Shown here: one piece after another, positions 28,246 to 36,950 of the stretch | Position numbering within the stretch: the stretch's first letter is position 1 | How the letters are laid out: the number at the start of each line of letters is the position of its first letter | Source of the DNA: Knoellia sp031844405 | Lineage (GTDB): Bacteria; Actinomycetota; Actinomycetes; Actinomycetales; Dermatophilaceae | Reading direction: 5' to 3' | NCBI GenBank assembly: GCA_031844405.1 | Contig: JAUZVC010000003.1 | Coordinates: forward strand, 62,001 to 126,000 | DNA: 64,000 bases | Program-made: the position numbers and the translations under genes | The notes under the pieces: model-generated | Seen by the model: the letters and a program-made list of their open reading frames with translations, nothing else | Databases searched by the model: none | What the model was told of the DNA's origin: nothing

Positions 28246-29018
28246 GCGGCGTGGGCGCTCCCACGCGCCACGCACAGGCCGACCCCCGCTTCCGCGAACG
28301 TGCCCTCCAGCGCCGTCGCCGACCGTGGCTGCGGGTGCTGTGGACGCTCGTCGCGGTCGTCGTCGTGGCCGGGCTCGCGTGGGTCGTCCTCCTCAGCCCG
28401 GTCCTCGCGGTCCGGTCGGTCCAGGTCACGGGTGTCTCCGGCGCCGACAAGGCCGCCGTCGAGGGCCTCGTGCGGGTTCCGGTGGGCACCCCTCTGGCTC
28501 GGGTCGACATCGAGGCCGTCGAGGAGCGAGTGCGCTCCCGCAAGACCGTGGCCGAGGTGTCGGTCGAGCGAGGCTGGCCCTCGACGCTGCGGGTGCGGAC
28601 CGTGTCCCGGGCGCCCGCACTCGTCCTGCGAAACCCTGAGGGTCAACTTGAGGTCGTGGATGCGACGGGGGTCTCCTACGACACCGTGAGGACCCCACCG
28701 CCCGGTGTGCCCCTCGTGCGGGCGGCCTCGTCCAAGGGCACGACCAAGGAGGCGCTCGAGGCGGCGCTCTCGATGGTGCAGGTCCTGCCCGCCGACCTCG
28801 CCCACCAGGTGTCCGCCATCGAGGTGAGCACCGCCAACCTCGTGTCCTTCACCCTGGGCGGCATCGAGGTCGTGTGGGGCGGGGCCGACGACGCTGCGCG
28901 CAAGCTCGCGATCCTGCGTGCGCTCCTCCCGACGAAGCCCGAGGTCATCGACGTGAGCGCCCCGGACACGCCCGTCACCCGAGGTGGTCCGTCGCCGTCA
29001 GCCTCACCGTCGCGCTGA
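28242..29018 (+). CDS. ftsQ: Cell division protein FtsQ (DivIB)
   Basis: Bitopic divisome protein, 258 residues. A basic cytoplasmic N-terminus (ERALQRRRRPWLRV) leads to one membrane helix at ~31-52. The POTRA domain begins at LAVRSVQVTGVSGADKAAV, then the FtsQ beta-domain (VSVERGWPSTLRVRTVSRAP). FtsQ recruits FtsL/FtsB and regulates FtsWI. The ATG overlaps the murC stop by 4 bp. The C-terminus is a short Pro/Ser tail. A 257-nt gap follows before ftsZ. Confidence 0.93.
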   Translation: MSGVGAPTRHAQADPRFRERALQRRRRPWLRVLWTLVAVVVVAGLAWVVLLSPVLAVRSVQVTGVSGADKAAVEGLVRVPVGTPLARVDIEAVEERVRSRKTVAEVSVERGWPSTLRVRTVSRAPALVLRNPEGQLEVVDATGVSYDTVRTPPPGVPLVRAASSKGTTKEALEAALSMVQVLPADLAHQVSAIEVSTANLVSFTLGGIEVVWGGADDAARKLAILRALLPTKPEVIDVSAPDTPVTRGGPSPSASPSR

Positions 29019-29275
29019 CCATCCGGCTGCGTGACTCCTGTGGCTGGTGGGGGTGGTGTGACGGTCGTGGCGAGGGTGGGCCAGAATGGTTCCGGACTCG
29101 GCGGCGACACGCCCGCGCGCTCGTTGCATGACGCCCTCTCGCCGCCTAGCGTCGCTTCATCGGGTCGTGACCAAACCGTGACTCTTGACTTCACGTCGAG
29201 GCTTCGTCGCAGGTGGGCGGGTCGACACCGTCGAACGACAGCATGAACTCAGCACTCTCAGGGAAGGCCCACATC
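29019..29275 (+). promoter_or_regulatory. ftsQ-ftsZ intergenic region, probable ftsZ promoter region
   Basis: This 257-nt gap is one of the few longer breaks in an otherwise overlapping cluster, where actinobacteria usually place extra ftsZ promoters. TTGACT at 29185-29190 is a fair -35, but I see no good -10 at the right distance. The GGGAAGG ribosome binding site at 29261 serves the ftsZ GTG. Confidence 0.35.
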
Positions 29276-30556
29276 GTGGCAACACCACAGAACTACTTGG
29301 CCGTCATCAAGGTCGTCGGCATCGGTGGAGGTGGTGTCAACGCCATCAACCGCATGATCGAGGTCGGGCTCAAGGGTGTCGAGTTCATCGCGATCAACAC
29401 CGACGCCCAGGCGCTGCTCATGAGCGACGCCGACGTCAAGCTCGACGTCGGCCGCGAGCTGACCCGCGGTCTCGGCGCCGGCGCCGACCCCGAGGTCGGC
29501 AAGAAGGCCGCCGAGGACCACGCGGAGGAGATCGAGGAGGTGCTCAAGGGCGCCGACATGGTCTTCGTCACCGCGGGCGAGGGTGGTGGCACCGGCACCG
29601 GTGGCGCCCCCGTCGTCGCACGGATCGCCAAGGGCCTCGGCGCCCTGACGATCGGCGTCGTGACCCGCCCGTTCACCTTCGAGGGCCGCCGCCGCGCCAA
29701 CCAGGCCGAGTCCGGCATCGGCAACCTCCGCGAGGAGGTCGACACCCTCATCGTCATCCCCAACGACCGGCTGCTGTCGATCAGCGACCGCGCGGTCTCG
29801 ATGCTCGACGCGTTCCGCAGCGCCGACCAGGTCCTGCTCTCGGGTGTCCAGGGCATCACCGACCTCATCACGACTCCGGGCCTGATCAACCTCGACTTCG
29901 CCGACGTCAAGTCCGTCATGCAGGGTGCCGGCTCGGCGCTCATGGGCATCGGCTCGGCACGTGGCGAGGACCGTGCGGTCCAGGCCGCCGAGCTCGCGAT
30001 CTCGAGCCCGCTCCTCGAGGCGAGCATCGACGGCGCGCACGGCGTGCTGCTCTCGATCCAGGGTGGCAGCGACCTCGGTCTCTTCGAGATCAACGAGGCC
30101 GCGCGCCTCGTCCAGGAGGCCGCCCACCCCGAGGCCAACATCATCTTCGGCGCGGTCATCGACGACGCCCTCGGTGACGAGGTGCGGGTGACGGTCATCG
30201 CGGCCGGGTTCGACGGTGGCACCCCCGCCAAGCGCCCCGACGAGCGGGGCATCGGCAGCATCCAGGGCCCGAGCAAGGCGCAGCAGGCTGCGGCCCAGGC
30301 CCAGCCGTCGCAGCCCGCAGCGCCCGCGGCCCCGCGCCCGGCGGTCTCGCAGAACGGTGGCGAGACTTCGCACCGCCCGGCGCAGACCGCGCCGGCCACC
30401 CCCGTGGCCCCGCCGGTCTCCGAGCCCGTGCGCCAGCCGGTCGAGGCCTCGGTCTCGGCGCACCGGTCGCACGAGTCGGAGCAGCGCCCGACCCCGCCGC
30501 GCACCGTCACCTTCGACGACGGCGACGACCTGGACGTGCCCGATTTCCTGAAGTAG
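29276..30556 (+). CDS. ftsZ: Cell division GTPase FtsZ
   Basis: Tubulin-like GTPase that builds the Z-ring, 426 residues. N-terminal IKVVGIGGGGVNAINRMIE, the GTP-binding loop GEGGGTGTGGAPVVA, the synergy-loop region DFADVKSVMQGAGSALMGIG and a variable Ala/Pro/Gln-rich linker are present. The conserved C-terminal peptide (DDLDVPDFLK) is the docking site for SepF and other partners. The GTG at 29276, 8 nt after GGGAAGG, is preferred; an in-frame ATG at 29243 and another start at 29213 would add 11 or 21 residues unlike FtsZ. FtsA is absent; sepF two genes beyond pgeF supplies the membrane anchor. Confidence 0.97.
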   Translation: MATPQNYLAVIKVVGIGGGGVNAINRMIEVGLKGVEFIAINTDAQALLMSDADVKLDVGRELTRGLGAGADPEVGKKAAEDHAEEIEEVLKGADMVFVTAGEGGGTGTGGAPVVARIAKGLGALTIGVVTRPFTFEGRRRANQAESGIGNLREEVDTLIVIPNDRLLSISDRAVSMLDAFRSADQVLLSGVQGITDLITTPGLINLDFADVKSVMQGAGSALMGIGSARGEDRAVQAAELAISSPLLEASIDGAHGVLLSIQGGSDLGLFEINEAARLVQEAAHPEANIIFGAVIDDALGDEVRVTVIAAGFDGGTPAKRPDERGIGSIQGPSKAQQAAAQAQPSQPAAPAAPRPAVSQNGGETSHRPAQTAPATPVAPPVSEPVRQPVEASVSAHRSHESEQRPTPPRTVTFDDGDDLDVPDFLK

Positions 30557-30590
30557 GCCCAGGCTCACGTGAGCACCTGAGCGACGACCC

Positions 30591-30622
30591 CGAGGGCGAC
30601 CGGTTCAAACCGGTCGCCCTCG
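30591..30622 (+). terminator. Terminator hairpin after ftsZ
   Basis: CGAGGGCGACCGGTT at 30591-30605 is perfectly complementary to 30608-30622, leaving a 2-nt centre (effectively a small AT loop). It lies 34 nt past the ftsZ stop and just before the promoter of the next gene. Confidence 0.8.
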
Positions 30623-30629
30623 GCGCGTC

Positions 30630-30635
30630 TACGGT
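30630..30635 (+). promoter_or_regulatory. Candidate -10 (TACGGT) of a leaderless transcript
   Basis: TACGGT ends 6 nt before the GTG of pgeF, the spacing expected if transcription begins at the start codon. There is no good Shine-Dalgarno, and it lies directly after the ftsZ terminator. Confidence 0.5.
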
Positions 30636-30641
30636 GGAGTC

Positions 30642-31364
30642 GTGTTCTTCTGGCGCGACGACCTGGGCGGCATCCGCCGTGCGTTCACCGACCGTTCCGG
30701 CGGGGTGAGCGAGCCCCCGTATTCCGGCCTCAACCTCGGCGGTCACGTCGGCGACTCCCCGGATGCGGTGCGGGAGAACCGGGCTCGCGTCGCGGGCGAG
30801 ATCGGCGTCGACCCCGGACGGCTCGTCTTCATGGACCAGTGCCACGGCAGCGACGTCGCCATCGTCACCGAGCGGCCCTCCGGCCCCCTGGCCGTCGACG
30901 GTGTCGTCACGGCCGAGGTCGACCTCGCCCTCGCGGTCCTCGTCGCCGACTGCACCCCCGTGCTGCTCTCCGACACGCGTGCCGGAGTCGTGGGGGCGGT
31001 GCATGCCGGACGGCCGGGGATGACCAAGGGCGTTGTCGCACAGGCGATCTCGGCCATGCGTGACCTCGGTGCCACCCAGGTGGCCGCGGCCGTCGGCCCG
31101 AGCGTGTGCGGGCGCTGCTACGAGGTGCCGGCCGAGATGCGTGACGTCGCCGCCACGGTGAGCCCCGAGGCGAGTGCCGTGTCGTGGACCGGGACGCCGG
31201 CGATCGATGTCGCGGCCGGCGTCGTCGCCCAGCTGCGGAAGGCCGGTGTCGACGACCTCACCTGGGTCCCCGGCTGCGCGCGCGAGGACACCTCCCTCTT
31301 CTCCTACCGGCGTGACGGCACGACGGGCCGCTTCGCCGGCGTCATCGTCCGGAGCGGCTCGTGA
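30642..31364 (+). CDS. pgeF: PgeF/YfiH-type protein (laccase-domain purine nucleosidase/peptidoglycan editing factor)
   Basis: 240-residue member of the YfiH/polyphenol oxidase family. Zn-binding motifs are visible: MDQCHGSDVAIV, VADCTPVLLSD and VGAVHAGRPGMTKGV, with AVGPSVCGRCYEV further on. Homologues act on purine nucleosides; in E. coli loss allows L-Ser in place of L-Ala in the wall peptide, which suits its place after ftsZ. Its GTG overlaps nothing upstream and follows a terminator, so it starts a new transcription unit. The stop overlaps the next gene by 4 bp. Confidence 0.9.
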   Translation: MFFWRDDLGGIRRAFTDRSGGVSEPPYSGLNLGGHVGDSPDAVRENRARVAGEIGVDPGRLVFMDQCHGSDVAIVTERPSGPLAVDGVVTAEVDLALAVLVADCTPVLLSDTRAGVVGAVHAGRPGMTKGVVAQAISAMRDLGATQVAAAVGPSVCGRCYEVPAEMRDVAATVSPEASAVSWTGTPAIDVAAGVVAQLRKAGVDDLTWVPGCAREDTSLFSYRRDGTTGRFAGVIVRSGS

Positions 31365-32059
31365 CGTCGCGCCGCGACGAGCTCGCGACGCGGCTCGGCG
31401 AGGTGCGCACCCGCATCGAGAGGGCCGCCACCGCCGCCGGGCGCGACGCCGGTGAGGTGGAGCTCGTCGTCGTGACGAAGTACTTCCCCGCGAGCGACGT
31501 CGACCACCTCGTCGACCTCGAGGTGCGCCACATCGGAGAGAACAAGGACCAGGAGGCCGGGGCCAAGGTCGCCGAGATCGCGCGTCGCGACGAGGTGACC
31601 GTCCACTTCATCGGACAGCTCCAGTCCAACAAGGCGGGTCACGTGGCGGCCTACGCCGACGTCGTCCAGTCGGTCGACCGCGCCAAGATCGTCACCGCGC
31701 TCGACCGCGGGGCGCAGCGCCACGGACGCCGGCTCGACGTCCTCCTCCAGGTGGCGCTCGACGACGGCGAGGGCAGGGGAGGGGCGCGCCCCGACGACGT
31801 GCCCGCCCTCGCGGACCTCGTCGCGGAGGCGGACGCCCTGCGGTTGCGGGGGGTCATGGCCGTCGCGCCGCTCGAGGGCGACCCACGGCGGGCGTTCGCC
31901 CGGCTGCACGAGGTCGCGGACGGCATACGGGCAGGTCATCCGGATGCGACGTGGGTCTCGGCCGGGATGAGCGCCGACCTCGAGGACGCCGTGGCCGAAG
32001 GTGCGACACACCTGCGTGTCGGAACGGCAATACTCGGAACTCGTCCGTCACTTGGGTAA
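31361..32059 (+). CDS. YggS/PLPBP family pyridoxal-phosphate-binding protein
   Basis: Homeostasis protein for pyridoxal phosphate and amino/keto acids, single-domain TIM-barrel, 232 residues. The PLP lysine lies in ELVVVTKYFPASDV near residue 37. HIGENKDQEAGAKV and VHFIGQLQSNKAGH are family signatures, as is the C-terminal VSAGMSADLEDAVAEGATHLRVG with LGTR. The GTG overlaps the pgeF stop (GTGA). An ATA codon occurs inside the octamer at 31920-31928 (ADGIRAG). Position beside sepF is standard in actinobacteria. Confidence 0.93.
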   Translation: MTSRRDELATRLGEVRTRIERAATAAGRDAGEVELVVVTKYFPASDVDHLVDLEVRHIGENKDQEAGAKVAEIARRDEVTVHFIGQLQSNKAGHVAAYADVVQSVDRAKIVTALDRGAQRHGRRLDVLLQVALDDGEGRGGARPDDVPALADLVAEADALRLRGVMAVAPLEGDPRRAFARLHEVADGIRAGHPDATWVSAGMSADLEDAVAEGATHLRVGTAILGTRPSLG

Positions 32060-32113
32060 CTTCTTTTCACGTACAACGGTCACCCCGGCCGCCCATTCGC
32101 ACTAGGAGTACTC

Positions 32114-32602
32114 ATGGCTGGCGCGCTGCGCAAGACGATGGTCTACCTCGGGCTGGCCGAGGACGAAGGCCGTTACTACGACGAGGCCTACGACGAGTAC
32201 GACGCGGCGGACGACTACGACGCCGAGGAGTCGCGTGAGCCGCGCGAGCGCCAGGCCGAGGTCACCCCGCTGCAGACGCGTCGCAGCGTCGCGCAGGTCG
32301 TGCGCACCCCGGAGGCGTCCGGCATCTCGCGGATCACGACGATCCACCCGCGCACCTACAACGAGGCCAAGACGATCGGCGAGAACTTCCGCGAGGGCAC
32401 GCCGGTCATCATGAACCTCACCGACATGGACGACGCCGACGCCAAGCGCCTCGTCGACTTCGCGGCCGGGCTCGTCTTCGGCCTGCACGGCGCCATCGAG
32501 CGCGTCACCGCCAAGGTCTTCCTGCTCTCGCCCTCGACCGTGGAGGTCAACGCCGAGGAGGCTGCGGCCGCGCCCGGTCGCACGCTGTTCAACCAGAGCT
32601 GA
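32114..32602 (+). CDS. sepF: Cell division protein SepF
   Basis: Membrane anchor and bundler of FtsZ, 162 residues. The N-terminal amphipathic helix (MAGALRKTMVYLGLAED) is followed by an acidic Tyr/Asp-rich linker. The SepF (DUF552) core has TIHPRTYNEAKTIGENFREG, VIMNLTDMDDADAKRLVDF and ERVTAKVFLLSPSTVEV. ATG with AGGAGTACTC upstream. In organisms lacking FtsA, as here, SepF is the main tether of the Z-ring. Confidence 0.95.
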   Translation: MAGALRKTMVYLGLAEDEGRYYDEAYDEYDAADDYDAEESREPRERQAEVTPLQTRRSVAQVVRTPEASGISRITTIHPRTYNEAKTIGENFREGTPVIMNLTDMDDADAKRLVDFAAGLVFGLHGAIERVTAKVFLLSPSTVEVNAEEAAAAPGRTLFNQS

Positions 32603-32647
32603 CACCCGGCACATCGCGGTCACAGGCCGTTCACGCAGACTGTCGCC

Positions 32648-32923
32648 ATGAACTCCGTGCGTTCGCTGCTCGCACTCGTCGTGTGGCTCTACCTCCTCGT
32701 GGTCTTCGGGCGGCTCATCCTCGACTGGATCCGGGTCTTCGCCCGCGACTGGAGGCCGCGCGGGGTCGTACTCGTCATCGCCGAGGCCGTCTACACCCTG
32801 ACCGACCCGCCCCTCAACGCCTTGCGCAAGGTCATCCCACCGGTGCGCCTCGGTGGGGCGTCGATCGACCTGGGCTTCCTCGTGCTGGTGCTCGGCCTCT
32901 ACCTCATTCTCGCGATCCTCTAG
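32648..32923 (+). CDS. YggT family membrane protein
   Basis: 91 residues with two membrane segments (~5-27 and ~70-90) and the YggT motif TDPPLNALRKVIPPVRLGG between them. The family is conserved between sepF and divIVA in actinobacteria, is linked to division and osmotic tolerance, and has no known biochemical activity. No strong Shine-Dalgarno is seen before the ATG. Confidence 0.9.
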   Translation: MNSVRSLLALVVWLYLLVVFGRLILDWIRVFARDWRPRGVVLVIAEAVYTLTDPPLNALRKVIPPVRLGGASIDLGFLVLVLGLYLILAIL

Positions 32924-32994
32924 GCTGGATCGCCGAACCCCTGGGCTTCCCTGGCACGGGGCACCCATGAACCGATCGACACAGAGGAGTTGAC

Positions 32995-34359
32995 ATGGCG
33001 TTGTCGCCCGAGGACGTCCTCAACAAGACGTTCACGACCACCCAGTTCCGACGCGGCTACGACGAGCGCGAGGTCGATGACTTCCTCGATGACATCGTCG
33101 CCGAGATGCGGCGGATGACCAAGGCCGACGACGAGGTGCGCAAGCAGCTCAACGACTGCCGTCAGGGGCGTGGCCTCGAGCCGGTCACCCAGGCGATGCC
33201 GGCTCCGGCCGCACCCGACCGCTCCGCCGAGATCGCCAAGCTGGAGGGCCGCAACACCGAGCTCGAGGCTCGCGTGCGTGAGCTCGAGGAGCTCGAGGGC
33301 AAGAACCAGCACGCCCAGGGCCAGACCGAGGACGCGTCGCGCCGCAACAACGAGCTCGAGGCGCGAGTGCGCGAGCTCGAGGAGAAGCTGGCCGAGTCCG
33401 AGCGCGAGCTCGCCGACGTCCGCGGCCGCCACGACTCCCTCGTCGGCGAGCGCGATGCGCTCGTGGGTGAGCGCGACTCCCTCCGGGAGGAGCGCGACTC
33501 CATCGCCGCCGAGCGCGACCGCCAGCGCGCCGAGTTCGAGGCCGCCTCGGCCAAGAACGAGCAGGAGCGCCAGGCGGTCTACGACAAGGCCAACAGCTCC
33601 GCCGACGAGCAGCTCGCCACGCTGCGCGCGCGGGTCGAGGAGGCCGAGCAGGACGCGCAGCGCCGCATCCAGAAGGCCAGGGCCGACGCCGAGCAGGCCG
33701 AGTCCGAGGCGCAGGAGCGCGTCTCCAGGGCCGGCGCCCAGGGCCAGGCCCCCGAGGGTGACAACGACGTGGCTGCGCTCGCCGCTCCCGGTGGTGCCGG
33801 CGCGGGCTCCGCGGCCGGTGTCCTCGCGCTGGCGCAGCGCCTGCACGACGAGCACGTCTCCGCCGGTGAGACCCGCCGTGACGAGCTGCTGCGTGAGGCC
33901 CAGAGCCGCCACGACGAGCTCATCTCGACCGGTGAGTCCAAGCACCACGAGTTCGTCTCGACGGGTCAGGCCCGGCACGACGAGCTCATCAGCACTGCGC
34001 AGGCGCGTCACGACGAGCTCATCAGCACTGCCCAGTCCCAGCACGACGAGCTCATCTCGACGGCGCAGCAGCAGCACGACACGATGCTCGCCGAGGCCAA
34101 CAGCAAGCGTGAGGAGCTCATCACCGAGGCTCGCGAGCGCTCCACGGGCATGGTGCACGAGGCGCAGCAGCGCAAGGCGGCCATCCTTCAGGAGCTGAGC
34201 GAGGAGCGGGCCGTGCTCGAGCGCAAGATCGAGCAGCTGCGGGGCTTCGAGCGCGACTACCGCGGTCGCCTCAAGACCTACATCGAGGGTCAGCTCAAGG
34301 AGCTCGACCACACGGCGGTCGACGTCGAGGTCGAGGAAGCCGCACAGCAGAACCAGTGA
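32995..34359 (+). CDS. divIVA: Polar growth/septum protein DivIVA (Wag31)
   Basis: 454-residue coiled-coil scaffold that marks curved membrane at poles and septa. The N-terminal DivIVA domain is clear (LSPEDVLNKTFTTTQFRRGY, then DEREVDDFLDDIVAEMRRM). Two coiled-coil blocks follow, at ~70-250 and ~280-445, separated by a Gly/Ala linker (~255-275). Residues ~304-380 are seven 11-residue repeats of the form xRHDELISTAQ. ATG with an AGGAG-type site (cagaggagttgac). It closes the cluster; a perfect hairpin follows at 34381. Confidence 0.95.
   Translation: MALSPEDVLNKTFTTTQFRRGYDEREVDDFLDDIVAEMRRMTKADDEVRKQLNDCRQGRGLEPVTQAMPAPAAPDRSAEIAKLEGRNTELEARVRELEELEGKNQHAQGQTEDASRRNNELEARVRELEEKLAESERELADVRGRHDSLVGERDALVGERDSLREERDSIAAERDRQRAEFEAASAKNEQERQAVYDKANSSADEQLATLRARVEEAEQDAQRRIQKARADAEQAESEAQERVSRAGAQGQAPEGDNDVAALAAPGGAGAGSAAGVLALAQRLHDEHVSAGETRRDELLREAQSRHDELISTGESKHHEFVSTGQARHDELISTAQARHDELISTAQSQHDELISTAQQQHDTMLAEANSKREELITEARERSTGMVHEAQQRKAAILQELSEERAVLERKIEQLRGFERDYRGRLKTYIEGQLKELDHTAVDVEVEEAAQQNQ
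33904..34134 (+). repeat. Seven 33-bp (11-residue) repeats in divIVA
   Basis: The units read SRHDELISTGE, SKHHEFVSTGQ, ARHDELISTAQ (twice), SQHDELISTAQ, QQHDTMLAEAN and SKREELITEAR. An 11-residue (hendecad) period fits a right-handed coiled coil. The central copies are nearly identical in DNA, so copy number could vary between strains. Confidence 0.75.
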
Positions 34360-34380
34360 CGTCGCGACGTCGCCTCGGAT

Positions 34381-34413
34381 GAAGGGCGCCCGGTCCTGGA
34401 CCGGGCGCCCTTC
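34381..34413 (+). terminator. Terminator hairpin after divIVA
   Basis: GAAGGGCGCCCGGTC pairs perfectly with GACCGGGCGCCCTTC around a 3-nt loop, 21 nt past the divIVA stop. It marks the end of the division cluster. A GTATGCCGT copy lies just beyond at 34430. Confidence 0.85.
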
Positions 34414-34557
34414 GCCGTCCCACCAGCAGGTATGCCGTCCGCCGACGTTGCAGGTCGTCTGGCGTTTTGCGTTGTGAAGGCCATCACGAGGGCTTATCCT
34501 CGCCGCACGCGGTCGAGCCCTGCCGGGCCCGACCTTCGTTGACGAGTGAGGACACTC

Positions 34558-35340
34558 ATGGCTGCCAAGCGCGCCCTTTCGGGGGCCACCAAGGCTGGAT
34601 CCGGCACGACCGCGGCAAAGAAGGCGTCTGCCACGAAGAAGGGGACGGCCACCACGGCGGCGGCCACGAAGACTCCGGCGAAGAAGGCCGCCGCGAAGAA
34701 GGCCGCCGCGAAGAAGGCACCGGCGACGAAGGCCGCCGCCACGAAGGCTTCGGCGACGAAGGCCGCCGCGAAGAAGGCACCGGCGACCAAGGCCGCCGCC
34801 ACGAAGGCTCCGGCGACGAAGGCCGCCGCCACGAAGGCTCCGGCCGCGAAGGCCGCCCAGAAGAAGACCGCGGCCACCAAGGCCCCCGCGAAGAAGGCAT
34901 CCGCCGTGACTGCTCCCACCAAGGCACCAGCGAAGAAGACCGCGAAGAAGGCCCTCGTCGTCCGTGAGGACGAGTCGCCCTGGACGGCGAAGGAGCTGCG
35001 CGACGTCCGGGCCGAGATCGAGGCCAACATCGCCCTGCTGCGCACCGAGCTCGCCCATGCCGAGTCCGAGCTGTCGGACCTGCTGCGCGACTCCGGCGAC
35101 GGTGCCGGCGACGACCAGGCGGACGCGGGCGCCAAGACCTACGAGCGCGAGCAGGAGATCGCCCTCGCCGACAACGCCCGCGAGATGCTCCACCAGAACG
35201 AGCACGCCCTCGAGCGACTCGACGACGGGACCTACGGCGTGTGCGAGTCCTGCGGCCAGCCGATCGGCAAACTTCGCCTCCAGGCCGCTCCTCGTGCGAC
35301 CCTATGCATGCGATGCAAGACGAAACAGGAACGCCGCTGA
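34558..35340 (+). CDS. DksA/TraR-type zinc finger protein with histone H1-like N-terminus
   Basis: 260 residues in two parts. Residues ~1-130 are Lys/Ala/Thr/Pro repeats (AAAKKAPATKAAATKA and variants) like the C-terminal tail of histone H1. Residues ~140-260 form a DksA/TraR-like domain: a coiled-coil region (WTAKELRDVRAEIEANIALL) and a C4 zinc finger, Cys-x2-Cys (GVCESCGQPI) with Cys-x2-Cys (LCMRC) near the end. The family binds RNA polymerase or nucleic acid; the basic tail may bind DNA. The ATG at 34558 has GAGGA 5 nt upstream; a GTG at 34546 would overlap that site. Overlaps lspA. Confidence 0.85.
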   Translation: MAAKRALSGATKAGSGTTAAKKASATKKGTATTAAATKTPAKKAAAKKAAAKKAPATKAAATKASATKAAAKKAPATKAAATKAPATKAAATKAPAAKAAQKKTAATKAPAKKASAVTAPTKAPAKKTAKKALVVREDESPWTAKELRDVRAEIEANIALLRTELAHAESELSDLLRDSGDGAGDDQADAGAKTYEREQEIALADNAREMLHQNEHALERLDDGTYGVCESCGQPIGKLRLQAAPRATLCMRCKTKQERR

Positions 35341-35933
35341 CCTCCAGCCCCCAGTCCACTCCCGCACCGGCCCCGGAAGATCGCCAGGGCCGGTCGCGGC
35401 TGTTTGCGCTCATCCTCGGGGTCGGCGTGCTCACCCTCGTCCTCGACCAGGGCTCCAAGATCTGGGCGCTGGGCGCGCTGGCCCCGGGCCAGCCCCGGGA
35501 CCTCCTCGGGCCGGTCCTCCGGCTCAACCTCATCCGCAACCCGGGTGCCGCCTTCTCGCTCGGTGACAGCGTCACGTGGCTCCTCACGCTCGTGGCGCTC
35601 GGCATCGTCGTGTGGGTCGGGCGTGCGGCGACCCGGGTCGGTCACCGCGGGTGGGCGGTGACGCTCGGCATGCTGCTCGGCGGCGCCATCGGCAACCTCA
35701 TCGACCGCATCCTGCGGGCACCGGGGTTCGGGCGCGGACACGTCGTCGACTTCATCGACTACGCCGGGCTCTTCATCGGCAACGTCGCGGACATCGCCAT
35801 CGTCGTCGCGGCGGCCATCGGCGCGGTCCTCGCCCTGCGCGGCATCCCGCTCGAGGGCGTGACCCACGGCCGGCACGAGGCCGGCGAGGAGCACCCCGAC
35901 TCCGGGGCCGGCGCCGGGAACGCCGATGTCTGA
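35313..35933 (+). CDS. lspA: Lipoprotein signal peptidase LspA (signal peptidase II)
   Basis: Aspartyl protease of the membrane that removes lipoprotein signal peptides, 206 residues from the chosen start. Four membrane helices are visible. Family motifs are LDQGSKIWA, NLIRNPGAAFSLGD, the first catalytic Asp in GGAIGNLIDRI and the second in FIGNVADIAIV. The start is uncertain: ATGs at 35304 and 35313 both lie inside the end of the preceding gene and neither has a good Shine-Dalgarno. The C-terminus is a hydrophilic tail of ~35 residues. Overlaps the RluD gene by 8 bp. Confidence 0.92.
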   Translation: MQDETGTPLTSSPQSTPAPAPEDRQGRSRLFALILGVGVLTLVLDQGSKIWALGALAPGQPRDLLGPVLRLNLIRNPGAAFSLGDSVTWLLTLVALGIVVWVGRAATRVGHRGWAVTLGMLLGGAIGNLIDRILRAPGFGRGHVVDFIDYAGLFIGNVADIAIVVAAAIGAVLALRGIPLEGVTHGRHEAGEEHPDSGAGAGNADV

Positions 35934-36849
35934 CAGCCGCACGATGCTCGTCCCCGACGGCCTGCAGGGGGAGCGCGTCGACGCGGCGATCGCCCGCCTC
36001 TTCGGCCTCTCGCGCACCCGCGCCGCGGACCTCGCCTCGGACGGCGGAGTGGCCGTCAACGGCGCCAACGTCGGCAAGTCGCACCGCGTGCACGGCGGCG
36101 ACATGCTCGAGGTGACGCTGCCCAGCGCCGACCCCAGCCCGACCCTCGAGGTCATCGCCGAGCCCGTGCCGGGGATGGCGATCATCCACGACGACGACGA
36201 CATCGTCGTCGTCGACAAGCCGGTCGGCGTCGCCGCCCACCCGAGCGTGGGCTGGACCGGCCCGACGGTGCTCGGCGGGCTCAAGGCAGCCGGCTACCGC
36301 ATCTCGACCAGCGGGGCGAGCGAGCGGCAGGGCATCGTCTCGCGGCTCGACGTCGGCACGTCGGGCCTCATGGTCGTCTGCAAGAGCGAGCGCGGCTACT
36401 CGGTGCTCAAGCGGGCGTTCAAGCAGCGGACGGTCGACAAGACCTACCACACGCTCGTGCAGGGTCTCCCGGACCCGCTCGTGGGCACCATCGACGCGCC
36501 CATCGGACGCCACCCCGGCCACGACTACAAGTTCGCCGTCATGGAGTCCGGCAAGCCCGCCGTGACCCACTACGAGCTGCTCGAGGCCTTCCGACACGCG
36601 AGCCTGCTGGAGATCCACCTCGAGACCGGCCGGACCCACCAGATCCGCGTCCACTTCTCGGCCCTGCGCCACCCCTGCGTCGGAGACCTCACCTACGGCG
36701 CGGACCCCGTGCTCGCGAAGCGCCTCGGGCTCGAGAGGCAGTGGCTGCACGCCGTCGGGCTCGGTTTCGAGCACCCCGGGACGGGGGAGTGGGTCACCTT
36801 CGAGAGCCGCTACCCGCAGGACCTCCAGGTCGCCCTCGACCGCCTCTGA
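35926..36849 (+). CDS. RluD-type pseudouridine synthase
   Basis: RNA pseudouridine synthase of the RluA/RluD family, 307 residues. An N-terminal S4 RNA-binding domain occupies ~15-75, followed by the catalytic domain. The catalytic Asp lies in GIVSRLDVGTSGLMVV, and LETGRTHQIRVHFSALRHP is the family's second signature. The usual substrate is helix 69 of 23S rRNA. Translated with lspA (8-bp overlap), a pairing common across bacteria. The exact target position cannot be read from sequence. Confidence 0.93.
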   Translation: MSDSRTMLVPDGLQGERVDAAIARLFGLSRTRAADLASDGGVAVNGANVGKSHRVHGGDMLEVTLPSADPSPTLEVIAEPVPGMAIIHDDDDIVVVDKPVGVAAHPSVGWTGPTVLGGLKAAGYRISTSGASERQGIVSRLDVGTSGLMVVCKSERGYSVLKRAFKQRTVDKTYHTLVQGLPDPLVGTIDAPIGRHPGHDYKFAVMESGKPAVTHYELLEAFRHASLLEIHLETGRTHQIRVHFSALRHPCVGDLTYGADPVLAKRLGLERQWLHAVGLGFEHPGTGEWVTFESRYPQDLQVALDRL

Positions 36850-36950
36850 CGCCTCTGCGTATGCCGGAGGTGCCCGTCCCATGGGCCTCTTCCGTCACAG
36901 CGTCGCGCGCCTGTCCTGAGTGTCGGGCGGGCGACCTAGGATGATCCACG

